Made by a program: the position numbers and the translations under genes. Below are positions 17,815 through 25,939 of a stretch of DNA of 64,000 nucleotides, piece by piece (position 1 is the first letter of the stretch; each line of letters opens with the position of its first letter). The notes beneath the pieces are model-generated. The model saw nothing but the letters and a program-made list of their open reading frames with translations. It had not been told where the DNA came from and made no database searches. Source of the stretch: Variovorax sp. N23 (GTDB lineage: Bacteria > Pseudomonadota > Gammaproteobacteria > Burkholderiales > Burkholderiaceae_C); contig NZ_JAOOPY010000005.1 in NCBI RefSeq assembly GCF_025486315.1, forward strand, positions 272,537-336,536, in the 5' to 3' direction.

Positions 17815-18882
17815 ATGCGGATTCCCCTTCCCTTCCTGGCGCTGCTCGGCCTCTCGGCCGCCGTCGGTGCCGAAGCCAATCTCGTGATGGCGCCTTCGCT
17901 GACACGGCCCGTCGCCGTGACGATGAGCGGCTCGGCCACGCGCGCTGCAAGCGCGGCGCCCTTCGCGTCGGACGCCTGGTGGCTGGGCTTCCAGGACGAC
18001 ACGCTGAACGCGCTGATCCTCGCCGCCCGCCACCATGCCAGCGGGATGCCGGGCGCCACCGCCACGCTGACCGTGGCGGGCGACGCGCTCGCCCTGCCGC
18101 TCGACATGCAGGTGGCTGCGGCCTACGTGAGCGCCAAGGTCGACAGCATCGGCATCGAGCTCATCCGCGAGGCCATGGCGGCCACGCGGCGGGAAGCCGA
18201 GCTGATGGCCGCCGGAACGCTCTCGGAGGTCAACCGGTCGGTACTGCAGCAGCGCATGACCGACGCGATCGCGGCCGAGCGCACGCTGGTCGACCGGCGC
18301 GCCATGCTGCTCGCGCTCCTGTCCACCCGCTGCGGGATGGGCGCCCAGGCGCTTGAGGCACTCGTCATGCCGGCCTTGGCCGAACAACGGTTGCCGCAGT
18401 TCACCGCGCGCCTTCCCGAACAGGCGCCGATGGACTGGGTTTTCAAACGGCAGGACGTCGTGCTCGCGCAGGCGCTGCGCGCCATCGCCGCGCCCTCGCG
18501 CACGACGGCGGGCAACGACGGCTACCTCCACGGCGTGGTCGCGCACGCAACGGCCGAGATCTCGGCCGCCGTGCACGAACTGCAGGCGCAGCACGCCGAG
18601 ACCGCCGCACTGGAGGCACAGGCCACCAACGTCCGCCGGTCGCTCGAAGACGCCCTGGCGCGCCAGCAGGACGGTTCCGGCTCGGAGCTGGACGTGCTGG
18701 AACGCTACCAGCAGCTCATGCTGTATTCGCAGCAGTTCAGCAGCGCCAGCGGCACGCTCGCCCTGGGCTGGATCAAGCTGCTGTACCGGCTGCAGGGTGC
18801 GCTCGGCACCACGGTCGACGGCTCGGCGTGGCCCGCATCGCACCCCCCTTCGCAAGGCGCATTGCAGCACCCGCTGATCTAG
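17815..18882 (+). CDS. short TolC-like outer-membrane efflux protein homologue
   Basis: A 355-residue exported protein with an N-terminal signal peptide (LPFLALLGLSAAVGAEA). DAWWLGFQDDTLNALILAARHH matches the start of NodT/OprM-type channels (WW..FgD..L..L...A). It is followed by long amphipathic helices and an end, GTLALGWIKLLYRLQGALG, that resembles the last helix of the same family. It is about 100 residues shorter than a normal channel subunit, lacks the lipidated Cys, and the region that should form the first beta-barrel hairpin is not evident. It may be a reduced channel or a periplasmic derivative. There is no adaptor or pump gene beside it. Confidence 0.6.
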   Translation: MRIPLPFLALLGLSAAVGAEANLVMAPSLTRPVAVTMSGSATRAASAAPFASDAWWLGFQDDTLNALILAARHHASGMPGATATLTVAGDALALPLDMQVAAAYVSAKVDSIGIELIREAMAATRREAELMAAGTLSEVNRSVLQQRMTDAIAAERTLVDRRAMLLALLSTRCGMGAQALEALVMPALAEQRLPQFTARLPEQAPMDWVFKRQDVVLAQALRAIAAPSRTTAGNDGYLHGVVAHATAEISAAVHELQAQHAETAALEAQATNVRRSLEDALARQQDGSGSELDVLERYQQLMLYSQQFSSASGTLALGWIKLLYRLQGALGTTVDGSAWPASHPPSQGALQHPLI

Positions 18883-18928
18883 GGCCGGCCGCCCACGAGC
18901 ACGGGCAGCGCCGGCAAGAAATACACGA

Positions 18929-19018
18929 ATGGAATTCCTCCGCGCCCTGCAAGCGCTCTGGCACGCGCTGGTCGCGCTGGCGCAGCTGGTGGGCGAGCTC
19001 CTCGATCGCCTGCCCTGA
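18929..19018 (+). CDS. possible 29-residue amphipathic peptide
   Basis: ATG to TGA encodes a 29-residue peptide with one Leu/Ala/Trp-rich amphipathic helix and charged residues at both ends. The upstream AAGAA is a weak ribosome site. It lies between the TolC-like gene and the convergent bamA-like gene. Membrane-active small proteins look like this, but so does chance in GC-rich DNA. Confidence 0.22.
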   Translation: MEFLRALQALWHALVALAQLVGELLDRLP

Positions 19019-19031
19019 GCCCACGGGCTCA
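19016..19031. terminator. short hairpin between convergent genes
   Basis: TGAGCCC-AC-GGGCTCA is a 7-bp inverted repeat that contains the stop codon of the bamA-like gene and that of the small peptide frame. It has no U-tract. A role in terminating the convergent units is possible but weakly supported. Confidence 0.3.
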
Positions 19032-21446
19032 GAACGCCGTGCCGATCTGGAACTGGAAGCTCTGCGTCCGGTCTTTCGCGATGCCGTTCGTGTCGTCCGC
19101 CTTCTGGTATTTGACCGGAATGGCATAGGCCACGCGCAGCGGCCCGAGCGGCGAGATCCAGCTGATGCCCAGGCCCACCGACGCCCGCAGGGCCTGCTGG
19201 GCCTTCCACTGCGCATCGGTCAGGCTGGCGCTGCGTTCGGCGAACACATTGCCCATGTCGAAGAAGCTGTAGAGCCGCAGCGTACGGTCGTTGCCCGCAC
19301 CCGGGAAGGGCGTGCTCAGCTCGGCATTGAAGATCGCCCTGCGGGTGCCGCCCAGCGCGCCGTCGGTCACGCTGTCGCGCGGCCCCAGCGAGTTGCTCTC
19401 GAAGCCGCGCACCGAGCCCAGGCCGCCCGCATAGAAGTTCTTGAACACCGGGTAGGTCTGACCGGCCAGCGCCTTGGCATAGCCGAGCTGCCCGTTGACC
19501 GCCAGCGTGTACTGCTTGTTGAGCGCGAAGTACTGCTGGTACTGGTAGTCGGTCTTGAGGTAGCGCATGTCGCCGCCGACGCCGACCTCCAGGTTGGCCG
19601 ACTGCAGGCGGCCCTTGGTCGGCACCAGCGCGCTGTCGCGGTCGTCGCGCGACCAGCCCACGGTCAGCGGAATGCCCCAGACGCCTGCCTTCGTGCAGTT
19701 CGTGACCACGCCGCTGCTGGCGTCGCGGCTGCAGGCGAAGTAGTCGCTATAGGACTGCGGCACGCCGGTGTCGTAGGTCGTGCCATCGACCGTCGTGGTG
19801 GTGCCGTTGGAGCCGGGGTCGAAGTGGTACTTCTCGAGGCCGATGCCGAAGAAGACGCGATCGATCTCGTTGAAGGGCACGCCGAACTTGATCGACGCCC
19901 CCTCATGCACCAGTTCGTAGTTGCCGTCGACGTCGTAGTACGGCCGAGACGTCGAATAGAAGGCCGAGACCGTGCGCGAGATGCCGTCGCGCGTGAAGTA
20001 CGGGTCGGTCGCCGACAGCGAGATCGCCTTGCTGTAAGAACCGGCGCTCACCGACAAGCCCAGGTAGTTGCCCGAGCCGAAGACGTTCTCCTGCGTGATG
20101 CCGAAGGTCAGCGTGACGCTGTCGCTGCTGGAGAAGCCGGCGCCCAGCTGCAGGCTGCCGGTGGGCTTCTCCTTCACGTCGACCATCAGGTCCACCTCGT
20201 CGGGCGAGCCCGCGACCTCCTGCGTCTCGATGTTGATGTCGGTGAAGTAGCCCAGACGGTCCACCCGGTCACGCGAGAGCTTGATCTTGTCGCCTTCGTA
20301 CCAACTCGCTTCGTACTGGCGGAATTCGCGCCGGATCACCTCGTCGCGGGTGCGGCTGTTGCCGCCGATGTTCACGCGCCGCACGTACACGCGCCGCTGC
20401 GGCTCGCCCTTGAGCACCAGCGTCACGCGGCGCCGCTCGCGGTCGATGTCCGGCTGCACCACGACCCTTGCAAAGGCGAAGCCGAAGCTCGCGTAGTAGT
20501 CGGTGAAGGCCTTCGTCGTCGCCGTCACCTGCTCGCCGTTGTAGGGCTCGCCGACGCGGACGTCCACCAGCGCCTGGAACTCCTTCTCGCGCGCCAGGTA
20601 GTCGCCGTCGAGCCGCACGCCGGCAACCACGAAGCGCTCGCCCTCGGTGATGTTCACCGTCACGCTGAGGTCCTGCCGGTCGGGCGAGACGGCCACCTGC
20701 GTCGAGTCGATGCGGAACTCCATGTAGCCGCGCGACAGGTAGTACGAACGCAGCGTCTCCAGGTCGGCATTGAGCTTGGTGCGCGAATACTGGTTCGACT
20801 TGGTGTACCAGCTCATCCAGCCGCCGCTGTCCTGGTCGAACAGGCTCAGCAGCGTGTCCTCCGAGAAGGCCCGCTGGCCCACGATGCGGATCTCGCGGAT
20901 GCGGGCGGGCTCGCCCTCCGTCACATTGAAATTCAGGTTCACGCGGTTGCGATCGATCGGCGTGATGGTGGTCACCACCGTGGCGTTGTAGAGGCTGCGG
21001 CTGACGTACTGGCGCTTGATCTCCTGCTCGGCGCGGTCGGTCAGCGCCTTGTCGTAGGCGCGCCCTTCGGCCAGGCCCACCTCGGCCAGGGCCTTGAGCA
21101 GCGCCTTCTTGTCGAACTCCTTGGCGCCGACGAAGTCGACGTCGGCCACCGTGGGGCGCTCCTCCACGATGACGATCAGCGTGCCGTCGCGCACGTCGAT
21201 GCGCACGTCCTTGAAGACTCCGAGCTCGAACAGCGCACGGATCGATGCCGACCCTCGCTCGTCGGTGTAGGTGTCGCCGACATGCAGCGGCACGGTGGCG
21301 AAGACGGTGCCGGGCTCGACGCGTTGGAGCCCCTCCACGCGGATGTCGCGCACGGCGAAAGGTTCGATGGCCCAGGCGGCTGGGGCTGCCAGTGCGCCGG
21401 CCACCGCAGCGGCCGCGCCCAGCAGGCGAAAGTTGGAAAAATGCAT
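19029..21446 (-). CDS. BamA/Omp85-type outer-membrane assembly protein (paralogue)
   Basis: An 805-residue Omp85 protein. After the signal peptide (ending APAAWA) come five POTRA repeats: FAVRDIRVEGLQRV, PTVADVDFVGAKEF, ARIREIRIVGQRAF, RFVVAGVRLDGDYL and RVYVRRVNIGGNSRTRDEVIRREF. The 16-strand barrel contains the essential loop-6 motif GLGSVRGFESNSLGPRD. It ends in a C-terminal Phe, the usual beta-signal. The length and domain count are those of BamA, not the three-POTRA TamA. It is not beside rseP, skp or lpxD, the usual bamA neighbours, so I infer a second copy. It follows livM by 42 bp and carries a TCCCA-type motif in that gap. Confidence 0.88.
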   Translation of the reverse strand: MHFSNFRLLGAAAAVAGALAAPAAWAIEPFAVRDIRVEGLQRVEPGTVFATVPLHVGDTYTDERGSASIRALFELGVFKDVRIDVRDGTLIVIVEERPTVADVDFVGAKEFDKKALLKALAEVGLAEGRAYDKALTDRAEQEIKRQYVSRSLYNATVVTTITPIDRNRVNLNFNVTEGEPARIREIRIVGQRAFSEDTLLSLFDQDSGGWMSWYTKSNQYSRTKLNADLETLRSYYLSRGYMEFRIDSTQVAVSPDRQDLSVTVNITEGERFVVAGVRLDGDYLAREKEFQALVDVRVGEPYNGEQVTATTKAFTDYYASFGFAFARVVVQPDIDRERRRVTLVLKGEPQRRVYVRRVNIGGNSRTRDEVIRREFRQYEASWYEGDKIKLSRDRVDRLGYFTDINIETQEVAGSPDEVDLMVDVKEKPTGSLQLGAGFSSSDSVTLTFGITQENVFGSGNYLGLSVSAGSYSKAISLSATDPYFTRDGISRTVSAFYSTSRPYYDVDGNYELVHEGASIKFGVPFNEIDRVFFGIGLEKYHFDPGSNGTTTTVDGTTYDTGVPQSYSDYFACSRDASSGVVTNCTKAGVWGIPLTVGWSRDDRDSALVPTKGRLQSANLEVGVGGDMRYLKTDYQYQQYFALNKQYTLAVNGQLGYAKALAGQTYPVFKNFYAGGLGSVRGFESNSLGPRDSVTDGALGGTRRAIFNAELSTPFPGAGNDRTLRLYSFFDMGNVFAERSASLTDAQWKAQQALRASVGLGISWISPLGPLRVAYAIPVKYQKADDTNGIAKDRTQSFQFQIGTAF

Positions 21447-21464
21447 GCTGCCATGATCGGCAGC

Positions 21465-21484
21465 GACTGCGGAGGAATCTGGGA
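21465..21484 (-). promoter_or_regulatory. TCCCA-type motif, copy 3 (upstream of the bamA-like gene)
   Basis: On the minus strand TCCCAGATTCCTCCGCAGTC, 18 of 20 identical to 17546-17565. Both half-sites carry CAG here, where both carry CAT in the other copy. It lies in the 42-bp gap after livM and 18 bp before the ATG of the bamA-like gene. Confidence 0.5.
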
Positions 21485-21488
21485 GGCT

Positions 21489-22475
21489 TCAGGCGCGCTT
21501 GCCGCGCCGCCGCTCGATGAAGGCGATGATCTCGCCCATGATGCCCTTGCGGAAGGCCAGCACGCAGACCACGAAGATCAGGCCGGTGACCATGGTCACC
21601 GACTCGCCCAGCGTGTTGAACCAGTCGATGGTGGTGACGCGCGCCAGGAAGTTGCCCAGTTCGCCGATCTTGTTCTCCAGTAGCACCACGACCGCCGAAC
21701 CGACGATCGGGCCCGACAGCGTGCCCAGCCCGCCCACCAGCGTCATCAAAATGACCTGGCCCGACGCCGTCCAGTGCACGTCGGACAGCGTGGCGAAGCC
21801 CAGCACCAGCGTCTTGAGCGAACCCGCCAGACCCGACAGCGCGGCCGAGATCACGAAGGCCAGCAGCTTGAAGCGGGCCACGTCGTAGCCCAGCGACAGC
21901 GCGCGCGGCTCGTTCTCCTTGATGCCCTTGAGCACCTGGCCGAAAGGCGAATGGATGGTGCGCACGATCAAGAGGAAGGCAGCGACGACGACGGCCAGCG
22001 CCACGTAGTACATCGTGAGGTCGTTCGACAGGTCGATCACGCCGAACAGCTTGCCGCGCGGCACGCCCTGCAGGCCGTCCTCGCCGCCGGTGAACTTGGC
22101 CTGCAGCGCGACGAAGAACATCATCTGCGCCAGCGCCAGCGTGATCATCGCGAAGTAGATGCCCTGCCGGCGAATGGCGAGCACGCCGAAGAGCCAGCCC
22201 ATGAGCGCGCCCGCCAGCGTGCCGGCCAGCAGGCCGAGCTCGGGCGTCAGGCCCCAGACCTTCATCGCGTGGCCGGCCACGTAGGCCGAGCCGCCCAGGA
22301 AGGCCGCATGGCCGAAGGACAGCAGACCGGTGTAGCCCAGCAGCAGGTTGAAGGCCGAAGCGAACAGCGCGAAGCACATGAGCTTCATGACGAACACCGG
22401 GTACGCCCCGACGAAAGGTGCGACCAGCAATGCGACGAGCAGCAGCAGGTAGATGACGAGAGATAGCTTCTTCAT
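21489..22475 (-). CDS. livM: branched-chain amino acid ABC transporter permease LivM
   Basis: A 328-residue inner-membrane permease with about nine hydrophobic segments. Family marks are GYTGLLSFGHAAFLGGSAY, FAMITLALAQMMFF and GGLGTLSGPIVGSAVVV, and the coupling segment GVLKGIKENEPRALSLGYDV-like (QVLKGIKENEPRALSLGYDV) that contacts the ATPases. It pairs with LivH to import leucine-type or other small amide substrates. It follows livH by 10 bp and precedes the bamA-like gene. Confidence 0.96.
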   Translation of the reverse strand: MKKLSLVIYLLLLVALLVAPFVGAYPVFVMKLMCFALFASAFNLLLGYTGLLSFGHAAFLGGSAYVAGHAMKVWGLTPELGLLAGTLAGALMGWLFGVLAIRRQGIYFAMITLALAQMMFFVALQAKFTGGEDGLQGVPRGKLFGVIDLSNDLTMYYVALAVVVAAFLLIVRTIHSPFGQVLKGIKENEPRALSLGYDVARFKLLAFVISAALSGLAGSLKTLVLGFATLSDVHWTASGQVILMTLVGGLGTLSGPIVGSAVVVLLENKIGELGNFLARVTTIDWFNTLGESVTMVTGLIFVVCVLAFRKGIMGEIIAFIERRRGKRA

Positions 22476-22485
22476 ACCGCGCTTC

Positions 22486-23361
22486 TTATTTCTCTTTGCC
22501 GAACAGGCCGGCCGGACGAATCAGCAACACGATCACCATGATCACGAACACGACGGTGGAGGAGGCCTCCGGATAGAACACCTTGGTGAGCCCTTCGACC
22601 ACGCCCAGGCCCAGGCCGGTGAGGATGGCACCCATGATCGAGCCCATGCCGCCGATCACCACCACCGCGAACACCACGATGATGAGGTTCTGCCCCATCA
22701 GCGGCGACACCTGGATCACCGGCGCCGCCAGCACACCGGCGAAGGCGGCGAGCGCACAGCCGAAGGCATAGGTCAGCGTGATCATCAGCGGCACGTTGAC
22801 GCCGAAGGCCTCGACCAGCCGCGGGTTCTCGGTGCCCGCGCGCAGGTAGGCGCCCAGCCGGGTCTTCTCGATGACATACCAGGTGGCAAAGCAGATCACC
22901 AGCGATGCGACCACCACCCAGGCGCGGTAGTTGGGCAGCACCATGAAGCCGAGGTCGGTGGCGCTGGAGAGCGCATCCGGCGCGTCGTAGGCCAGGCCCG
23001 AGACGCCATAGACCGAGCGAAACACGCCTTCGATCAGCAGCGTGAGGCCGAGCGTGAGCAGCAGGCCGTAGAGGTGGTCGAGCTTGTAGATCCAGCGCAG
23101 CAGCAGCCGCTCGATCAGCACGCCGAACAGGCCCACGATGACCGGTGCGGCCAGCAGCATCACCCAGTAGTTGATGCCGAAATACTCCATCGCCATCCAG
23201 CTGAGCACCGCCCCCAGCATGAACAGCGCCCCGTGGGCGAAGTTGATCACGTTGAGCAGACCGAAGATCACGGCCAGCCCCAGGCTCAGGATCGCGTAGA
23301 ACGAGCCGTTGACCAGCCCCAGGAGGAGCTGGCTCAACAAGGCCGGCAGGGAGATATTCAT
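22486..23361 (-). CDS. livH: branched-chain amino acid ABC transporter permease LivH
   Basis: A 291-residue inner-membrane permease. The N terminus LLSQLLLGLVNGSFYAILSLGLAVIFGLLNVINFAHGA and the later GGMGSIMGAILTGLGLGVVEGL are LivH signatures. It forms the transmembrane heterodimer with LivM. It is the fifth gene of the unit livG-livF-two binding proteins-livH-livM, 77 bp after the second binding-protein gene. Confidence 0.96.
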   Translation of the reverse strand: MNISLPALLSQLLLGLVNGSFYAILSLGLAVIFGLLNVINFAHGALFMLGAVLSWMAMEYFGINYWVMLLAAPVIVGLFGVLIERLLLRWIYKLDHLYGLLLTLGLTLLIEGVFRSVYGVSGLAYDAPDALSSATDLGFMVLPNYRAWVVVASLVICFATWYVIEKTRLGAYLRAGTENPRLVEAFGVNVPLMITLTYAFGCALAAFAGVLAAPVIQVSPLMGQNLIIVVFAVVVIGGMGSIMGAILTGLGLGVVEGLTKVFYPEASSTVVFVIMVIVLLIRPAGLFGKEK

Positions 23362-23438
23362 GGAAGACGCTTCAACAACAACGATCGAGTTTCTGATTCA
23401 GCGGCGGGCGGCCGGCCCGCCCGCGCATGGGCCGCCGA

Positions 23439-24641
23439 CTACTTCCAGAGCGTGCAGCGCGACTCGGCCTTGGTCGTGAAGACGTCCTCGCCCTTGAGCT
23501 TCTGCACCACCTTGTAGTAGTCCCACGGCTGCTTCGACTCGGCCGGCGACTTCACCTGCATCAGGTACATGTCATGCACGAAGCGGCCGTCGGGGCGCAC
23601 GTAGCCCTTGGCGTAGAAGTCGTCGATCGGCGTCTTCTTGATGTACTCCATCACCTTGTCGGCGTCGGTCGTCTTGGCGGCCTGCAAGGCCTTCAGATAG
23701 GTCATGGTGGCCGAGTAGTCGGCCGCCTGGATGTCGGTGGGCATGCGCTTGGTCTTCTCGAAGAACTTCTTGCCGAAGGCGCGGGTCTTGTCGTCGAGGT
23801 TCCAGTCCCAGCTGGTGGTCAGCAGCAGGCCTTCGGTGTTCTTCAGGCCCAGGCTGTGGATGTCGGTGACGAACACCAGCAGGCCGACCATCTTCATCGA
23901 CTTGGTGATGCCGAACTCGCGCGCCGATTTGATCGAATTGATGGTGTCGCCGCCGGCATTGGCCAGCGCCAGCACCTGCGCCTTCGAGTTCTGCGCCTGC
24001 AGCAGGAAGGACGAGAAATCCGAGGTGTTGAGCGGCGTCCTGACCGCGCCCACCACCGTGCCGCCCTTCTCTTTGACGACCTTGCTCGCATCGGCTTCGA
24101 GCGCATGGCCGAAGGCGTAGTCGGCCGTCAGGAAGAACCAGCTCTTGTCGCCGCGCGCGATCACCGCAGCGCCGGTGCCCTTGGCGAGCGCCACGGTGTC
24201 GTAGGCGTAGTGCACCGTGTACGGGGTGCACTGCTCGTTGGTGAGCGCCGAGCTGCCGGCGCCGTTGACCATGAAGACCCGCTTCTTCTCCTGCGCCACC
24301 TTGGCCATGGCCAGGCCGGTGCCGGAACTGGTGCCGCCGAAGAGCATCGTCAGGCCCTGCGTGTCGATCCACTCGCGCGCCTTCGACGCCGCGATGTCCG
24401 CCTTGTTCTGGTGGTCGGCCGTGAGCAGCTCGATCGGCATGCCGTTGACCTTGCCGCCGAAGTCGTCGATGGCCATCTGGATGGCCAGCGCGCCGTTCTT
24501 GCCTTCCACGTCGGCGTACAGGCTCGACATGTCGGTGATGAAGCCGATCTTGACCTTGTCGGTGGCCTGGGCCTGTGCCGCGGAGGCACCGATGAGGCCG
24601 GCGGCGAGTGTGCAGACGGTGGCGATGAGGGTGCGTTTCAT
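23439..24641 (-). CDS. Liv-type ABC transporter substrate-binding protein (second of tandem pair)
   Basis: A 400-residue periplasmic type I binding protein with a Sec signal (ending SAAQAQA) and a Peripla_BP_6 fold. It begins VKIGFITDMSSLYADVEGKNG and has ADHQNKADIAASKAREWIDT and the Cys-containing NEQCTPYTVHYAYDT. The C-terminal SRCTLWK supplies a second Cys, probably for a disulphide. It is a close paralogue of the upstream neighbour with near-identical blocks throughout. In this subgroup substrates are often amides or aromatic acids rather than leucine; the ligand cannot be read here. Confidence 0.93.
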   Translation of the reverse strand: MKRTLIATVCTLAAGLIGASAAQAQATDKVKIGFITDMSSLYADVEGKNGALAIQMAIDDFGGKVNGMPIELLTADHQNKADIAASKAREWIDTQGLTMLFGGTSSGTGLAMAKVAQEKKRVFMVNGAGSSALTNEQCTPYTVHYAYDTVALAKGTGAAVIARGDKSWFFLTADYAFGHALEADASKVVKEKGGTVVGAVRTPLNTSDFSSFLLQAQNSKAQVLALANAGGDTINSIKSAREFGITKSMKMVGLLVFVTDIHSLGLKNTEGLLLTTSWDWNLDDKTRAFGKKFFEKTKRMPTDIQAADYSATMTYLKALQAAKTTDADKVMEYIKKTPIDDFYAKGYVRPDGRFVHDMYLMQVKSPAESKQPWDYYKVVQKLKGEDVFTTKAESRCTLWK

Positions 24642-24702
24642 GGTGTCTCCTGGATGAATGGGGTGCGGTCGATGCGGGGTTCGGGTCGTCGTGGCGGGCG
24701 GA

Positions 24703-25899
24703 TCATTTCCAGAGGGCGCACTTGGTCTCGGCCTTGGTCGTGAAGACCTGCTCGCCCGGCAGCTTGGCCACGACCTTCAGGTAATCCCACGGCTTCTTCG
24801 ACTCGGCGGGCGACTTCGCCTCGACCAGGTACATCTCGTGGATGAAGCTGCCGTCGGCGCGGATCTGGCCCTTGCCGTAGAAGTCGTCGATCTTCATGCT
24901 CTTGAGCTGCGCCATCACCTTGTCCGAGTCGGTGGTCTTGGCGGCGGCCACCGCCTTCAGGTAGGTCGTCGTGGCCGAGTAGTCGGCCGCCTGCACGTCG
25001 GTCGGCATGCGCTTGGTCTTCTCGAAGAAACGGTTGGCGAACTTGCGCGTGTCGTCGTTCAGGTCCCAGTACCAGCTGGTGGTGTGCAGCAGGCCTTCGG
25101 TGTTCTTCAGGCCCAGGCTGTGGATGTCGCTCAGGAACACCAGCAGGCCAGCCGTCTTCATCGTCTTGTTGATGCCGAACTCCTTCGACGCCTTCACCGC
25201 GTTGATGAAGTCGCCGCCGGCGTTGGCCAGGCCCAGGATCTGGGCCTTGGAGTTCTGTGCCTGCAGCAGGAAGGACGAGAAGTCCGATGCATTCAGCGGA
25301 TGCCGCACGGCGCCGACCACGGTGCCACCCTTGGCCTTGATGACCTTCGAGGTGTCGGCCTCCAGTGCGTGGCCGAAGGCGTAGTCGGCGGTCAGGAAGA
25401 ACCAGCTCTTGCCGCCCTTGTCGACCACCGCGCCACCCGTGCCCTTGGCCAGCGCCACGGTGTCGTAGGCGTAGTGCACGGTGTAGGGGCTGCATTGCTC
25501 GTTGGTCAGGGCCGAGGTGCCCGCGCCATTGTTGAAGTAGACGCGCTTCTTCTCCTGCGCCACCTTGGCGGTGGCCAGCGCGGTGCCGGAGTTGGTCCCG
25601 CCGAAGACCATCGTGACACCGGCGGTGTCGATCCACTCGCGCGCCTTCGACGCCGCCACGTCGGCCTTGTTCTGGTGGTCGGCCGTGAGCAGCTCGATCG
25701 GCTGCCCGAGGACTTTTCCGCCGAAGTCCTCGATCGCCATCTGGATCGCGGTGATGCCGCCTTTGCCTTCCAGGTCGGCGTAGAGGCTGGACAGGTCGGT
25801 GACGAAGCCGATCGTGACCTTCTCCTGGGCCTGCACCCCGGTGGTCGCCAGAAGCAGCGATGCAGTTGCCAGGCCGATGGCACTCAGTTTTCTTTTCAT
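24703..25899 (-). CDS. Liv-type ABC transporter substrate-binding protein (first of tandem pair)
   Basis: A 398-residue periplasmic binding protein; the signal peptide is cleaved near TTGVQAQ. It shares with the next gene the blocks ADHQNKAD.AASKAREWIDT, NEQC.PYTVHYAYDTVALAKGTG, SWFFLTADYAFGHALEAD and FEKTKRMPTD.QAADYSAT. Differences cluster in the C-terminal lobe and at hinge-proximal positions. The ATG at 25897-25899 is chosen because it precedes the signal peptide; the frame is open further upstream but without secretion features. A gene duplication is the simplest explanation. Confidence 0.93.
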   Translation of the reverse strand: MKRKLSAIGLATASLLLATTGVQAQEKVTIGFVTDLSSLYADLEGKGGITAIQMAIEDFGGKVLGQPIELLTADHQNKADVAASKAREWIDTAGVTMVFGGTNSGTALATAKVAQEKKRVYFNNGAGTSALTNEQCSPYTVHYAYDTVALAKGTGGAVVDKGGKSWFFLTADYAFGHALEADTSKVIKAKGGTVVGAVRHPLNASDFSSFLLQAQNSKAQILGLANAGGDFINAVKASKEFGINKTMKTAGLLVFLSDIHSLGLKNTEGLLHTTSWYWDLNDDTRKFANRFFEKTKRMPTDVQAADYSATTTYLKAVAAAKTTDSDKVMAQLKSMKIDDFYGKGQIRADGSFIHEMYLVEAKSPAESKKPWDYLKVVAKLPGEQVFTTKAETKCALWK

Positions 25900-25939
25900 G
25901 GTCTTGTCTCCGTGTCGTTGTCGTGAAGAAAGCGGGCCG

